Below the pieces are notes generated by a model. That model saw nothing but the letters and a program-made list of their open reading frames with translations. It searched no databases and had not been told where the DNA came from. From NCBI RefSeq assembly GCF_022230955.1, contig NZ_JAKKFI010000058.1, forward strand, positions 78,541 through 142,540: DNA of 64,000 nt, written 5' to 3'. Below are positions 43,839-53,161 of the stretch, piece by piece. The position numbers and the translations under genes were made by a program. The stretch comes from Micromonospora cabrerizensis (lineage in GTDB: Bacteria; Actinomycetota; Actinomycetes; Mycobacteriales; Micromonosporaceae). The stretch's first letter is position 1; every line of letters starts with the position of its first letter.

Positions 43839-44735
43839 ATGATCACCGTGGAGAACCTCACCAAGCGATACGGGCCACACCCGGCGGTGGACGACGTCTC
43901 GTTCCACTGCGAGCCGGGCACCGTGACCGGCTTCCTCGGCCCCAACGGCGCCGGCAAGTCGACCACCATGCGCATGATCTGCGGGCTCACCGCGCCGAGC
44001 GCCGGCCGCGCCACCGTCTCCGGGCGCCCGTACCGGGAGCTGCCCAACCCGGGACGGGAGGTCGGGGTGCTGCTGGACGCCTCCGCCCAGCACGCCGGGC
44101 GCACCGGCCGCGAGGCGTTGACGCTGTCCGCGTACACCATGGGGTTGGACCGGCGCGAGGTCGCCGCGAAGCTCGACCTGGTCGGGTTGAACGCGGTGGC
44201 CGCGAAGCGTCGGGTACGGGCGTACTCGCTGGGTATGCGCCAGCGCCTCGGCCTGGCGCAGGCGCTGCTCGGCGACCCCCGGGTGCTGATCCTCGACGAG
44301 CCGGCCAACGGCCTGGACCCGGAGGGGATCTTCTGGATGCGCGGCCTGCTGCGCGACTTCGCGGACCGGGGCGGCACCGTGCTGCTCTCCTCCCACCTGC
44401 TGCGCGAGGTGGAGGCGGTCGCGGACCGGCTGGTGGTTATCGGGGGCGGCCGGATCGTGGCCCAGGGCGACAAGAACGAGCTGCTGGCCGGTGGCGGCAC
44501 GGTGGTCCGGGCCCGCGACGGCGCGGCGTTGCGCCGGGCGCTGGACGCGGCCAACCTGAGCGCCGCCGACAGCTCCGAAGGACTGCTCGTGCAGGCCGAC
44601 GCCGAGGCGGTCGGCCAGGCCGCCGCTGATGCCGGCGTCGCGCTGGCCGAGCTGCGCCCCGCCAGCGGCGGTGGCCTCGAACAACTCTTCCTCACCCTGA
44701 CCGCCGGCGAATCCACCAAGGAGGCCGTCCGATGA
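43839..44735 (+). CDS. ABC exporter ATP-binding protein
   Basis: This 298-residue ATPase has Walker [21 protein letters not shown], signature YSLGMRQRLGLAQALLG, Walker B RVLILDEPANGLDPEG, and an H-loop LSSHLLREVEAVADRL. It belongs to the CcmA/NatA-like export group with a C-terminal regulatory extension of about 90 residues. The permease gene overlaps its stop (ATGA). The divergent kinase/regulator pair suggests induction by a membrane-active compound. The substrate is unknown. Confidence 0.93.
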   Translation: MITVENLTKRYGPHPAVDDVSFHCEPGTVTGFLGPNGAGKSTTMRMICGLTAPSAGRATVSGRPYRELPNPGREVGVLLDASAQHAGRTGREALTLSAYTMGLDRREVAAKLDLVGLNAVAAKRRVRAYSLGMRQRLGLAQALLGDPRVLILDEPANGLDPEGIFWMRGLLRDFADRGGTVLLSSHLLREVEAVADRLVVIGGGRIVAQGDKNELLAGGGTVVRARDGAALRRALDAANLSAADSSEGLLVQADAEAVGQAAADAGVALAELRPASGGGLEQLFLTLTAGESTKEAVR

Positions 44736-45526
44736 CCACCACCGCGCCCGCCGCCGGCGCCGTCGCGCCTCGGCAGCACACTCCGGTACGCCGACCGTCG
44801 CTGCTCCGCCTCACCGGCGTGGAACTGCGCAAGCTCGTGGACACCCGGGCCGGCCGCTGGCTGTTGATCACCATCGGCCTGATCGCCGCCGTGGTCGTCA
44901 CCCTCCAGTTGATCTACGCGGAGGAGGCCGACCAGACGTTCGGCAGCTTCTTCGTCCCCTCGCTGCTGCCGGTGGGGGTGCTGCTGCCGGTGCTCGGCAT
45001 CCTCTCGATCACCAGTGAGTGGTCGCAACGGACCGCTCTCACCACGTACGCCCTGGTGCCCCGCCGGGAGCGGGTGGTGACCGCGAAACTGGTCGCGGTC
45101 ATGGTGGCGGCGCTCGGTTCGGTGGTGGCCAGCCTCGCCCTCGCCGCCGTCGGCACGCTGGTGGCCTCCGCCACCGGCGGAGCGGGCACCTGGCAGCTCG
45201 ACGGGTCGCTGATCCTGAACGCGGTGATCCTCCAGGTCACCAGCGTGCTGATGGGCGCCGCCTTCGGTCTGTTGCTGCTCAACCCGCCGCTGGCCATCGT
45301 CGGCTACTTCCTGCTGCCCACCGTCTGGGGAGTCCTGGGCGAGATGGTCCGGCCCCTGCGCGGCCCGTCCGAGTGGCTGGACACCAGCAAGACCATGGAA
45401 CCGCTGTTCAGCAGCGACGCGCTCACCGGGGAGCAGTGGGGGCGGATCGTGGTGTCCCTGCTGGTCTGGATGGTCCTCCCGCTGGCCGCCGGGCTGTTCC
45501 GGACGCTGCGCCGCGAGGTGTCCTGA
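44732..45526 (+). CDS. ABC exporter permease
   Basis: This 264-residue integral membrane protein has about six hydrophobic segments, after a proline-rich cytoplasmic N-terminus (MTTTAPAAGAVAPRQHTPVR) and the RLTGVELRKLVDTRAGRWLL segment typical of ABC2-type permeases. It pairs with the ATPase gene it overlaps by 4 nt. The next gene follows after 2 nt. Confidence 0.9.
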   Translation: MTTTAPAAGAVAPRQHTPVRRPSLLRLTGVELRKLVDTRAGRWLLITIGLIAAVVVTLQLIYAEEADQTFGSFFVPSLLPVGVLLPVLGILSITSEWSQRTALTTYALVPRRERVVTAKLVAVMVAALGSVVASLALAAVGTLVASATGGAGTWQLDGSLILNAVILQVTSVLMGAAFGLLLLNPPLAIVGYFLLPTVWGVLGEMVRPLRGPSEWLDTSKTMEPLFSSDALTGEQWGRIVVSLLVWMVLPLAAGLFRTLRREVS

Positions 45527-45528
45527 CC

Positions 45529-46278
45529 ATGGACACGGCCGGCTACCGACCACGCACCGTGGTCAGCGGCGGCCCGGTGGAGCTGGCGGTCATGTGGGGC
45601 GGCTTTCCGCTGCTCGGCGCGGGCGCGGGATGGCTCCTCGCGGCGACGACGGGTTGGCTCGCCCGGCTGCCCTGGGTGCCGTTCGGCGACCTTATCGAGT
45701 GGCTGGACCGGCTGCCCGAGCCGCAGGCCACCCTCGGCACGGTCGCGGTGGGCGTCCTGGCCGGCCTGGTCGTCGCCGGGATCGGCACCGCCGAGCGGCT
45801 GATCGTCACCGTCGACGCGGCGCAGGTCCGGCTGCGCCGCTCCGAGGAGGACCGCACCATCGCACGCGTCGACACCCGGGTGGTCTTCCTCGCCGACAAG
45901 CACCTCGTGCTGCTCGACGCCGACGGCGCGGAACTCGTCCGGGAGCCGACGGACCTGTCGGCCACCCAACTGGCCGCGGCGTTCCGCACGCACGGCTGGG
46001 GTTGGGCGGACGACGACCCGCACCGTTCGGCGTACCGGCTGTGGGTGCCCGACCTGCCCGGCCTGCCCGCCGGCGCGGACGCACTGCTGCGCGCCCGCGA
46101 ACGGGCGATCGGGCGGGACCGCCGCGACGACGCCCGCGAGCTGCGCCGTGAGCTGGGCCTGATCGGGGTTGTGCTGCGCGACGAGAGCAAGCGGCAGTAC
46201 TGGCGACTGTCCGCCCGGGCTGTCGCCCCGGGATCGGAGCAGTCGACTTCGGCCGAGCGGGAGCCGGACGGGCGGTAG
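45529..46278 (+). CDS. YqeB-like membrane protein
   Basis: This 249-residue protein has two hydrophobic segments in the N-terminal third (PLLGAGAGWLLAATTGWLA and VAVGVLAGLVVAGIGTAE). A PH-like soluble part follows (LIVTVDAAQVRLRRSEEDRT, ARVDTRVVFLADKHLVLLDA), then a charged helical C-terminus. This matches what is annotated as YqeB in actinobacteria; the role is unknown. The 2-nt gap from the permease suggests translation with the exporter, so it may be an accessory factor. The assignment is by overall pattern. Confidence 0.72.
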   Translation: MDTAGYRPRTVVSGGPVELAVMWGGFPLLGAGAGWLLAATTGWLARLPWVPFGDLIEWLDRLPEPQATLGTVAVGVLAGLVVAGIGTAERLIVTVDAAQVRLRRSEEDRTIARVDTRVVFLADKHLVLLDADGAELVREPTDLSATQLAAAFRTHGWGWADDDPHRSAYRLWVPDLPGLPAGADALLRARERAIGRDRRDDARELRRELGLIGVVLRDESKRQYWRLSARAVAPGSEQSTSAEREPDGR

Positions 46279-46310
46279 CGTCTGTCCCAGCAGACCCTGG
46301 GAGCCGCGCC

Positions 46311-46874
46311 ATGACCGAACAGCAGCCGTACCGGGTGGTGTCCCGCCACCCCGGCTTCGAGCTGCGTCGGTACCCGGCCCACCTGGTGGCCGAGATGCAG
46401 ATCCAGGCGTCGTTCACCCGGGCGCCGATCGAGGCGTTCCGGCCGCTGGCCGCGTACATCGGGGGCGCCAACCGGGCTCGGCACCCGATCGGGCCCAGCA
46501 CGCCGGCGATGGCCGCGCCCGGCAGCTCGGAGAAGATCGCCATGACGGTGCCGGTGGTGCAGGTGGAGGGTGAGTGGCCGGGCGCGTACCTGGTCCAGTT
46601 CGTCATGCCGGCCACCTTCACCGCCGCCACCCTGCCCGAGCCCGTGGACGCCCGGGTGCGGATCCGCGAGGTTCCGGCGCAACTGGCGGCGGCGATGCGC
46701 TTCTCGGGCCGGTGGACGGAGCAGGCGTTCAGCCAGCGGGCCACCATGCTCGGTCGGTCGGTCACGGCCGCCGGGCTGCAACCCACCGGCGCGATCCGGT
46801 ACGCCCGCTTCGACCTGCCGTGGAAACCGTGGTTCCTGCGCCGCAACGAGGTCGTGCTGCCGGTCGTCGAATGA
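46311..46874 (+). CDS. SOUL-family heme-binding protein
   Basis: This 187-residue protein matches the SOUL/HEBP family in VVSRHPGFELRRYPAHLVAE near the start and SEKIAMTVPVVQVEG followed by VQFVMPATFTAATLPEPVDA. Family members bind tetrapyrroles or act in stress responses. No signal peptide is present. The start has TGGGAG upstream. Its stop abuts the convergent membrane-protein gene with no space for a terminator. Confidence 0.9.
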   Translation: MTEQQPYRVVSRHPGFELRRYPAHLVAEMQIQASFTRAPIEAFRPLAAYIGGANRARHPIGPSTPAMAAPGSSEKIAMTVPVVQVEGEWPGAYLVQFVMPATFTAATLPEPVDARVRIREVPAQLAAAMRFSGRWTEQAFSQRATMLGRSVTAAGLQPTGAIRYARFDLPWKPWFLRRNEVVLPVVE

Positions 46875-46875
46875 G

Positions 46876-47910
46876 CTAGCTGAGCCGCCGACGGTCCTCC
46901 ACGCTCGGCCGCGCCAGCAGCACCGCCACTCCCAGCCCGGCGATCAGCCCGACCAGGGAGACCAGCACATCGGAGTCGGCGGCGTTGATCGGGCTGTTGC
47001 CGGCCAGCGAGGTGAACGTCGCGCCGATCGGCAGCATGAGCATCATGGGAACGGCCGTGGCCACCAGGAAGACCACCGGACCCACCAACGCGATGAGCGC
47101 GGCCAGGGCGTGGTGCCGCCAGACCGGTCGGCCACCCGGCCAGTCCCAGGCCAGCAGGGTGACCCCGGTGAGCAGCACCGCCCCGAGACCGACCTCCGGC
47201 AGGAAACGTTCGCCGGGCGCGGCGGCACGGACCAGCCCGACCCCGAGCAGGGCCGCCACGGTGAGACCGGCCGCCAGCCCGACCCGAGCCCCGGTACGCG
47301 CCGGAGCCGCCGCCAGCGCGGCGCCGACGGCCAGGGCCACCAGCAGCGCCGCCGTGACCAGGGCGCCCTGGTTCAGCTCCGGCTCCCGGTCGGTCGGTGA
47401 CTCCATTCCGGCCGCCACCAGCGTGAGCACCCCGGCCACGCAGGCCGCGCCGGTCAGCACCCGCCGGGCGGCCGCCGACGGCGTGCCGCGCTCCCCCGTC
47501 GACTGCCTGTCGTAATCCCAGGCTGGCTGCGCGCCGCGCTCCCGCCACCACAGCATCCCTGCCAGCGCACCGAGCACGGCGCAGCCGGCGACGGCGAGCA
47601 GCACCGTCGCCCGCACGCCGATGGGGTCGGCCCGGTCGACCACCACGTCGGCGGCGATCCAGCAGCCGCCCAGCACCACCGCCGGGCCGCCCCACCGCCG
47701 CTGCCCCCGGCCGGCCAGCACCAGCCCGAGCGGCACCGCCATGATCGCCATGAACCGCAGGTCGCGCGCCCAGTAGGCGTTGTTGCCCGGCAGCCTCTCC
47801 GACCACGGGCCGAGCGGCTCGGTCAGCGGTTGCCACCTGGTCATCCCGTACGCCCAGAGCACGACGGCGGCGGCGGAGAGCAGCAGCCCGACCGGGCGCG
47901 CGGATCGCAT
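46876..47910 (-). CDS. Multi-pass membrane protein of unknown function
   Basis: This 344-residue protein has about nine hydrophobic segments spread over its length, for example LLLSAAAVVLWAYGMTRW, VLLAVAGCAVLGALAGMLWW and VLVSLVGLIAGLGVAVLLA. It has no recognisable catalytic or transport motif. A TACCGT box 6 nt upstream of the ATG suggests leaderless transcription. It lies downstream of the FtsX-type permease on the same strand, with a 42-nt gap, but its own promoter suggests independence. Confidence 0.75.
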   Translation of the reverse strand: MRSARPVGLLLSAAAVVLWAYGMTRWQPLTEPLGPWSERLPGNNAYWARDLRFMAIMAVPLGLVLAGRGQRRWGGPAVVLGGCWIAADVVVDRADPIGVRATVLLAVAGCAVLGALAGMLWWRERGAQPAWDYDRQSTGERGTPSAAARRVLTGAACVAGVLTLVAAGMESPTDREPELNQGALVTAALLVALAVGAALAAAPARTGARVGLAAGLTVAALLGVGLVRAAAPGERFLPEVGLGAVLLTGVTLLAWDWPGGRPVWRHHALAALIALVGPVVFLVATAVPMMLMLPIGATFTSLAGNSPINAADSDVLVSLVGLIAGLGVAVLLARPSVEDRRRLS

Positions 47911-47916
47911 CCGTGG

Positions 47917-47922
47917 ACGGTA
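47917..47922 (-). promoter_or_regulatory. -10 box TACCGT for leaderless membrane-protein gene
   Basis: TACCGT on the minus strand, then 6 nt, then the ATG at 47910. Confidence 0.55.
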
Positions 47923-47952
47923 GCGGGCCGATCGCCCCCGCGGGGGGCGCGG

Positions 47953-50379
47953 TCATCCGACGAGGCCGACCGGCGACCGTGCGGGGCGGTGACGCAGCGA
48001 CCGCCACGTCGGCAGGACGCTCGCCAGCACCGCGAGCAGCAGGCACAGCCCCACCACACCGGCGATCACCGACCACGGCACCACCAGGTCGACGGGTACA
48101 CCGACCTGCTCGGCGAGGCCGGCGCGGATGCTGAGCAGACCGACGAACGCGACCACCCCACCGAGCAGCGCGCCGATCAGCACCACCAGGGCGGATTCGG
48201 CCGTGACCAGCCAGACGACCTGTCGCCGGGTCGCCCCGGCCATCCGGATCAGCCGTAGGTCCGCGGCCCGGCCGGCGGCGGCCAGCAGCAGCGTGTTCGC
48301 CACCGCGATGGCCCCGTAGCCGGCCGACACACCGATCAGCAGCAGCGTGAAGAGCCAGACGAGTCGGTCCTCGGCGGCGTCCGCCTCGGCCGCCCAGGTG
48401 GCGACGTCGACGGTCCGCGCGCCGGCCGGAGGATCGATCCGGTCGGCGACGTACACCGTGGACGTCAGCGCCGACGGGTCGTGCGTCCGCACCACCGCCC
48501 GGGGCACGAGCAGGTCGCCGGGGAGCGAGGTGTCGGTGACCACGGCGACGACGCGCAGCGACACCAACGTCCCGTCGGCGAAGACCACCGCGTACGGCTC
48601 GGACGGCCGCAGGTTCGCCGAGGCGGTCACCACCACCGTGTCGTCGCCGCGCAGGTCGGCGAGCGAGCCGGCGACGACGGTGAGGGCCCGGTTCGCGGCG
48701 GCGAAGCCGGTCGGGTCCACACCGAGCGCGGTCAGCGGCCGGTCCGCCGGCACCGTCCCGGGGTCGGTGCGGAAGACCGTGGTCGGCAGCAGGGCGGTGC
48801 CGCCGGTCGCGGCGACGGCCTGGTCCGACAGACCGGGTGCCCGGTCGGGCAGCACGATCCAGCCGGCGTTCACGTCGCCCGCCCGGCCTGCCGCCCAGGC
48901 GGCGGTGCTGGTCTGCACCATCCCGGACACCAGCACCGCGAAGGCGACGGTGAGCAGCACCGGGGCGGCCGTCGACGCGGTCCGCCGGGTCGCGGTCAAC
49001 GCCCCGCCCCGGACCAGCATCCCGATCGCGCCGCCGCGCCGCCGCACCGGAGACCGCAGCAGTCGCACCACCGGCCCGACCACCGCCGGGGAGAGCACGG
49101 TGGCGCCGGCCACCAGCGCCATCACCGCGTACAGGGCGTACTGCGCCGCGACGCGGGCCTCGTCGGCGGTCGCCGTCCCGACGCTGAGCGCGACCCCCAC
49201 CGCGACGAGCAGAGCGCCGGTGGCGACGCGCAGCCGCCCGATCGGCCGCTGCTCCACCGCCGCCTCGCGCAACGCCTCCAACGGTCGCACCCGCGCCGCC
49301 CGGCGCGACGCCGACCACACGGCCAGCAGGGAGATCACCGGCCCGGCGACGAGTGAGAGCGCGACGGGCCAGTGCTCGTACCGGGCCCGGAAGGTCGCCG
49401 GCTCGAAGCCGACGTCGACCAGCAGCGGCGCCAGCAGCAGTGCGAGCGCCGCGCCCACCAGCAGGCCGACGATCCCACCCGAGGCGCCGACGACGAGCGC
49501 CTCGGCGTACACCATGCGGCGGACCTGACGTGGGGTCGCGCCGACGGCGCGCAGCAGGCCCAGCTCACGGCGACGCTGCGCGATGGTGAACGCGAAGGTG
49601 GAGGCGACCACGAACACCGTGACGAAGCCGGCGAGGGCCGCCGTGGCGGTGAGCACCTGCATACCGATCCAGCGGGTGCGGGCGTCGGTGCGCGGCTCCA
49701 GCGCGCCACGCGCGTCGCCGGTGAGCACCCGTCCGTCAGCGCCGACGACTCCGCGCGCCGCCGTGGCGACCCCCTCGGGGTCGGCGTCTGGCGCGAGCAC
49801 CAGCCCGACGGCCCGGACGCCGGGCGCGAGCGCGGCGGCCACCTCGTCCGCGACATGTACGCCGGGCCCGTCGACCAGACCGGTGACGGTGTACGACTCC
49901 GGTCCCGCCGCGGTCAGCAGGGTGACCGGCGCGCCGACGCGCAGTCCGAGCGCGCGGTCCACGACCACCTCGCCGGCCGTGCGGGGTGGCGCGCCGGCCG
50001 TGAGGCGCAGTCCACCGAGCTGGGCGCTGGACCAGCCGTGCCCCTGGTGGGCGTCCTCCCGCCGGCTGTCGACCGCCGAGGGCCGACCGTCGACGAGTGG
50101 CTGGGCGTAGAAGGTCCGGTCCGGCACCGCCGCCGCGACACCGGGCAGGGCGGCCAGCCGGCCGACGAGTCCCGCCGTCGCGGTGGCGGACCAGGGGCGG
50201 GTCGGCATGAACGAGTCGGCCGACGCGCCCGCTTCGGGGCTCTGCACCACGACCGCCGCCCGCGCGAGCCGGTCCGGCACCTGTGGGCGCCCGGAGGCGA
50301 GGAGCAGGGTGGCCGCCGCGACCAGCGTGACCCCGATGGCGACGGCCACGAACGCGCTGGCCGACCGCCGGACGCTCAC
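47953..50379 (-). CDS. FtsX/MacB-type ABC transporter permease
   Basis: This 808-residue permease has an N-terminal helix, a large extracytoplasmic domain (about residues 35-245), and three helices with the FtsX signature (RRRELGLLRAVGATPRQVRR). A second FtsX half follows, with a large loop and a repeated signature near the C-terminus (AADLRLIRMAGATRRQVVWL). Such permeases move peptides or lipids by mechanotransmission rather than classical export. The start overlaps the ATPase stop; GTG 50379 (GTGA) is favoured over GTG 50382. It is divergent from a kinase gene with the same module design as at 41668-45526. Confidence 0.93.
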   Translation of the reverse strand: MSVRRSASAFVAVAIGVTLVAAATLLLASGRPQVPDRLARAAVVVQSPEAGASADSFMPTRPWSATATAGLVGRLAALPGVAAAVPDRTFYAQPLVDGRPSAVDSRREDAHQGHGWSSAQLGGLRLTAGAPPRTAGEVVVDRALGLRVGAPVTLLTAAGPESYTVTGLVDGPGVHVADEVAAALAPGVRAVGLVLAPDADPEGVATAARGVVGADGRVLTGDARGALEPRTDARTRWIGMQVLTATAALAGFVTVFVVASTFAFTIAQRRRELGLLRAVGATPRQVRRMVYAEALVVGASGGIVGLLVGAALALLLAPLLVDVGFEPATFRARYEHWPVALSLVAGPVISLLAVWSASRRAARVRPLEALREAAVEQRPIGRLRVATGALLVAVGVALSVGTATADEARVAAQYALYAVMALVAGATVLSPAVVGPVVRLLRSPVRRRGGAIGMLVRGGALTATRRTASTAAPVLLTVAFAVLVSGMVQTSTAAWAAGRAGDVNAGWIVLPDRAPGLSDQAVAATGGTALLPTTVFRTDPGTVPADRPLTALGVDPTGFAAANRALTVVAGSLADLRGDDTVVVTASANLRPSEPYAVVFADGTLVSLRVVAVVTDTSLPGDLLVPRAVVRTHDPSALTSTVYVADRIDPPAGARTVDVATWAAEADAAEDRLVWLFTLLLIGVSAGYGAIAVANTLLLAAAGRAADLRLIRMAGATRRQVVWLVTAESALVVLIGALLGGVVAFVGLLSIRAGLAEQVGVPVDLVVPWSVIAGVVGLCLLLAVLASVLPTWRSLRHRPARSPVGLVG

Positions 50380-51140
50380 CACGACGACTCCGCGGCCGTC
50401 TCCGCAGGAGCCGTCTCCCGTTCGGCGATCCGGGCGGCGACCACCGCCGCGGTGATCCCACCCTCCAGCTCGTCGACGACGCGGCCGTCGGCGAGCAGCA
50501 GGACCCGATCGGCGTACGCGGCGGCGGCGGGATCGTGGGTCACCATCACGACGGTCTGCCCGTGGTCGTCGACGAGCGCGCGCAGCAGTCGGAGCACCTG
50601 TCGGGACGCCGCGCTGTCCAGCGCCCCGGTCGGCTCGTCGGCGAAGACCACCGCCGGTCGGGTGATCAACGCGCGGGCGACGGCGACGCGCTGCTGCTCG
50701 CCGCCGGACAGCTCACTCGGCCGGTGCCCGGCCCGGTCGGCCAATCCCACCGCGTCGAGGGCGGAGACGACGTCCCGAGCCGGTGGGCGGCGGCCGGCCA
50801 GGCGCAACGGCAACTCGACGTTCTGCGCGGCGGTCAGCGTGGACACCAGGTTGAACGCCTGGAACACGAAGCCGATCCGGTCGCGCCGCAGCCGGGTCAG
50901 CTCGTCCTCGCCGAGGTCGTCGAGGCGGGTGCCGTCGATGGTGACGGTCCCCTCGGTGGGGCGGTCCAACCCCGCCGCGCAGTGCAGCAGAGTGGACTTC
51001 CCCGAGCCCGAGGGGCCCATCACCGCCGTGAACGTGCCGGTCGCGAAGCCGGTCGTCACGCCGTCGAGCGCCGTCACCCGCCGGGTTCCGGTGCCGTACA
51101 CCGCGCGCAGCCCCGTCAGGCTCACCGTGTGTGTGGTCAT
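50376..51140 (-). CDS. MacB/LolD-type ABC transporter ATP-binding protein
   Basis: This 254-residue ATPase has Walker A TAVMGPSGSGKSTLLHCAAG, signature PSELSGGEQQRVAVARALI, Walker B VVFADEPTGALDSAASR, and an H-loop VVMVTHDPAAAAYADR. These define the LolD/MacB group, partner of FtsX-type permeases such as the one whose start it overlaps. ATG 51140 gives a normal N-terminus (MTTHTVSLTGLRAVYGTGTR). It is 168 nt from the divergent kinase gene. Likely role: antimicrobial-peptide resistance or envelope function. Confidence 0.94.
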   Translation of the reverse strand: MTTHTVSLTGLRAVYGTGTRRVTALDGVTTGFATGTFTAVMGPSGSGKSTLLHCAAGLDRPTEGTVTIDGTRLDDLGEDELTRLRRDRIGFVFQAFNLVSTLTAAQNVELPLRLAGRRPPARDVVSALDAVGLADRAGHRPSELSGGEQQRVAVARALITRPAVVFADEPTGALDSAASRQVLRLLRALVDDHGQTVVMVTHDPAAAAYADRVLLLADGRVVDELEGGITAAVVAARIAERETAPAETAAESSW

Positions 51141-51295
51141 GACCGCCACGGTGCCCGTTGAGCGGGGTGTCGCGCGTCGTGCCGGCGCGGACACTTTCCG
51201 GCCCTCCCCCGGGTGGAGGCGAAGGCCGCAATCGCCGGTACGTCGTCCTCGGGGATGACCGCCCGCGGGTGGACGCGGTCGACCCGGCCGGCCGA

Positions 51296-51301
51296 TACCG
51301 T
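51296..51301 (+). promoter_or_regulatory. -10 box TACCGT for leaderless kinase gene
   Basis: TACCGT, then 7 nt, then the GTG at 51309. Confidence 0.6.
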
Positions 51302-51308
51302 CGGACGG

Positions 51309-52466
51309 GTGATCGCTCCCCTGCTGACCCGACGGCTGCGGCCGGTGGACCTGTACATCGTGGACGCCGTGCTCGCCGTGGCGGTCGGTGGGCTGCTCTG
51401 CCCGTACGCGGCGCTGGAGTCGCCGCTGCACGGTGGCGTACGCGAGCCGCTCTGGGTGTCCGTGCTCGTCGGGATGGTCCTCGGGCTGCCGTTGGCCGTT
51501 CGCCGCCGGTGGCCGATCCCCGTCGCCGTCGTGATCAGCGGTAGCACCGCCGCGACCCTGGTCACCGGCGTGATCCCCAACTTCGCCGCAGCCGCGCCGG
51601 CGGTCGCCATCGGGCTGTCCTTCTACACGGTGGCCGTGTCGACGACCACGCGCCGGTCCCTGCTCAGTGCCGCCGGTTGTCTCGCGCTGGTCAGCGTCGC
51701 GCTGGTGCTGACCGCGGGCGATCTGTGGTCACGGACCGGCGCCGTCGTCTACGCCACTGTCATGATCGCGCCCGCCTGGGTGATCGGCTGGCTGCTGCGC
51801 GAGCGACGTGCCCTCGCCACCCGGCAGAGTGACCACCTGGTCCGGCAGGCCGCCACCGAGGAGCGCCTGCGGGTGGCCCGCGAGCTGCACGACGTGGTCG
51901 CGCACACGCTGAGCCTCATCGTGGTGAAGGCGGCCGTCGCCAACCACGTCGCCGAGGCCGACCCCCGGGAGGCGGGGGCCGCCCTGCGGGTGATCGAGGA
52001 GACCGGCCGCAACGCGCTGACCGACGTCCGTCGGGTGCTCGGCGTCCTGCGGGAGGGCACCCCGTATTCTCCGACGCCCGGGCTGGACGAGTTGCCCGTG
52101 CTCGCGAAGCAGGCGGCGATGGGTGGTGTGGACGTCCGGCTCGACGTCCGGCGGGAGGAACCTTCCGGCGCGGTCCCGGAGTCGGTGGGCCTCGCGGTGT
52201 ACCGGATCGTGCAGGAGGCGGTGACCAACGTGGTGAAGCACGCGGCGCCGGCCGCCTGTCGGGCTACCGTGACCGTCACCCCCGGCGTGGTGCGGGTGGA
52301 GGTGACCGACGACGGTCGGCGTCCGGTGCTGACCGGCGGGGAGGGGCACGGGTTGATCGGCATGCGGGAACGGGTGGCGTTGCACGGCGGGGAGTTCCAG
52401 GCCGGGCCACGCGCCGACGGTGGCTTCGCGGTGACGGCCAGCCTGCCCTACCGGGTGGTCGTGTGA
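51309..52466 (+). CDS. Sensor histidine kinase (HisKA_3 type)
   Basis: This 385-residue protein has about five membrane helices in residues 15-165. A phospho-His motif follows in EERLRVARELHDVVAHTLSL, then an HATPase_c domain (YRIVQEAVTNVVKHAAPAAC; GEGHGLIGMRERVALHGGEF). Its regulator gene overlaps the stop by 4 nt. It faces the MacB-type exporter genes and likely senses a compound that the exporter handles. GTG 51309 is supported by TACCGT 7 nt upstream; the open frame to 51213 is not. Confidence 0.93.
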   Translation: MIAPLLTRRLRPVDLYIVDAVLAVAVGGLLCPYAALESPLHGGVREPLWVSVLVGMVLGLPLAVRRRWPIPVAVVISGSTAATLVTGVIPNFAAAAPAVAIGLSFYTVAVSTTTRRSLLSAAGCLALVSVALVLTAGDLWSRTGAVVYATVMIAPAWVIGWLLRERRALATRQSDHLVRQAATEERLRVARELHDVVAHTLSLIVVKAAVANHVAEADPREAGAALRVIEETGRNALTDVRRVLGVLREGTPYSPTPGLDELPVLAKQAAMGGVDVRLDVRREEPSGAVPESVGLAVYRIVQEAVTNVVKHAAPAACRATVTVTPGVVRVEVTDDGRRPVLTGGEGHGLIGMRERVALHGGEFQAGPRADGGFAVTASLPYRVVV

Positions 52467-53131
52467 TCCGGGTGCTGATCGCCGACGACCAGGCGCTGCT
52501 GCGCGGCAGCTTCCGGCTGCTGGTCGACCTCGCCGGGGACTGCACCACGGTCGGCGAGGCGGGCACCGGCATGGAGGCCGTCGCGTTGACCGAGCAGTAC
52601 CGTCCGGACGTGGTGCTGATGGACGTCCGGATGCCGGAGATGGACGGCATCGAGGCGACCCGCCGGATCTGCGCCGATCCGGCGACGGCCGGCACCCGGG
52701 TCATCATCCTGACCACGTTCGACCTGGACGAGTACGTCTACGGGGCGCTGCGCGCCGGTGCCAGTGGCTTCCTGCTCAAGGACACCCCACCAGCGGATCT
52801 GCTGACCGGCATCCGGGTGGTCGCCTCCGGTGAGGGACTGCTCGCGCCGACGGTGACCCGCCGGCTGATCGACGAGTTCGCCCGGCGGCCGGAGCCGACC
52901 CGGCCGTTGCCCCGGCAGCTCGACGGGGTGACCGAGCGGGAACGGGAGGTGCTCGCGTTGATCGCCCGCGGCCTGTCCAACGCGGAGCTGGCCACGCACC
53001 TCAACCTCAGCCAGGCCACGGTCAAGACCCACGTGGGGCGGCTGTTGACCAAGCTGGCCGTGCGCGACCGCGCGCAACTGGTCATCGTCGCGTACGAGAC
53101 GGGCCTGGTGGGGCCGGGCGGCCTACGCTGA
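52463..53131 (+). CDS. NarL-type response regulator
   Basis: This 222-residue protein has a receiver domain (VLIADDQALLRGSFRLLVDL; phospho-Asp in VVLMDVRMPEMDGIEATRRI; LKDTPPADLLTGIRVV). A LuxR-type DNA-binding domain follows (GVTEREREVLALIARGLSNA, LSQATVKTHVGRLLTKLAVR). The GTG overlaps the kinase stop (GTGTGA), so the two are translationally coupled. Probable targets are the divergent ABC genes and its own operon. Confidence 0.95.
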   Translation: MIRVLIADDQALLRGSFRLLVDLAGDCTTVGEAGTGMEAVALTEQYRPDVVLMDVRMPEMDGIEATRRICADPATAGTRVIILTTFDLDEYVYGALRAGASGFLLKDTPPADLLTGIRVVASGEGLLAPTVTRRLIDEFARRPEPTRPLPRQLDGVTEREREVLALIARGLSNAELATHLNLSQATVKTHVGRLLTKLAVRDRAQLVIVAYETGLVGPGGLR

Positions 53132-53161
53132 GCCGGTCGGCCCGCGAAGCCAGGAGGAGCC

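Noticed and set aside
45806..49318. 1170-codon minus-strand frame
   Set aside because: It runs across the SOUL gene and the permease and membrane-protein genes in the wrong frame; the protein is Arg/Gly/Ala low-complexity shadow.
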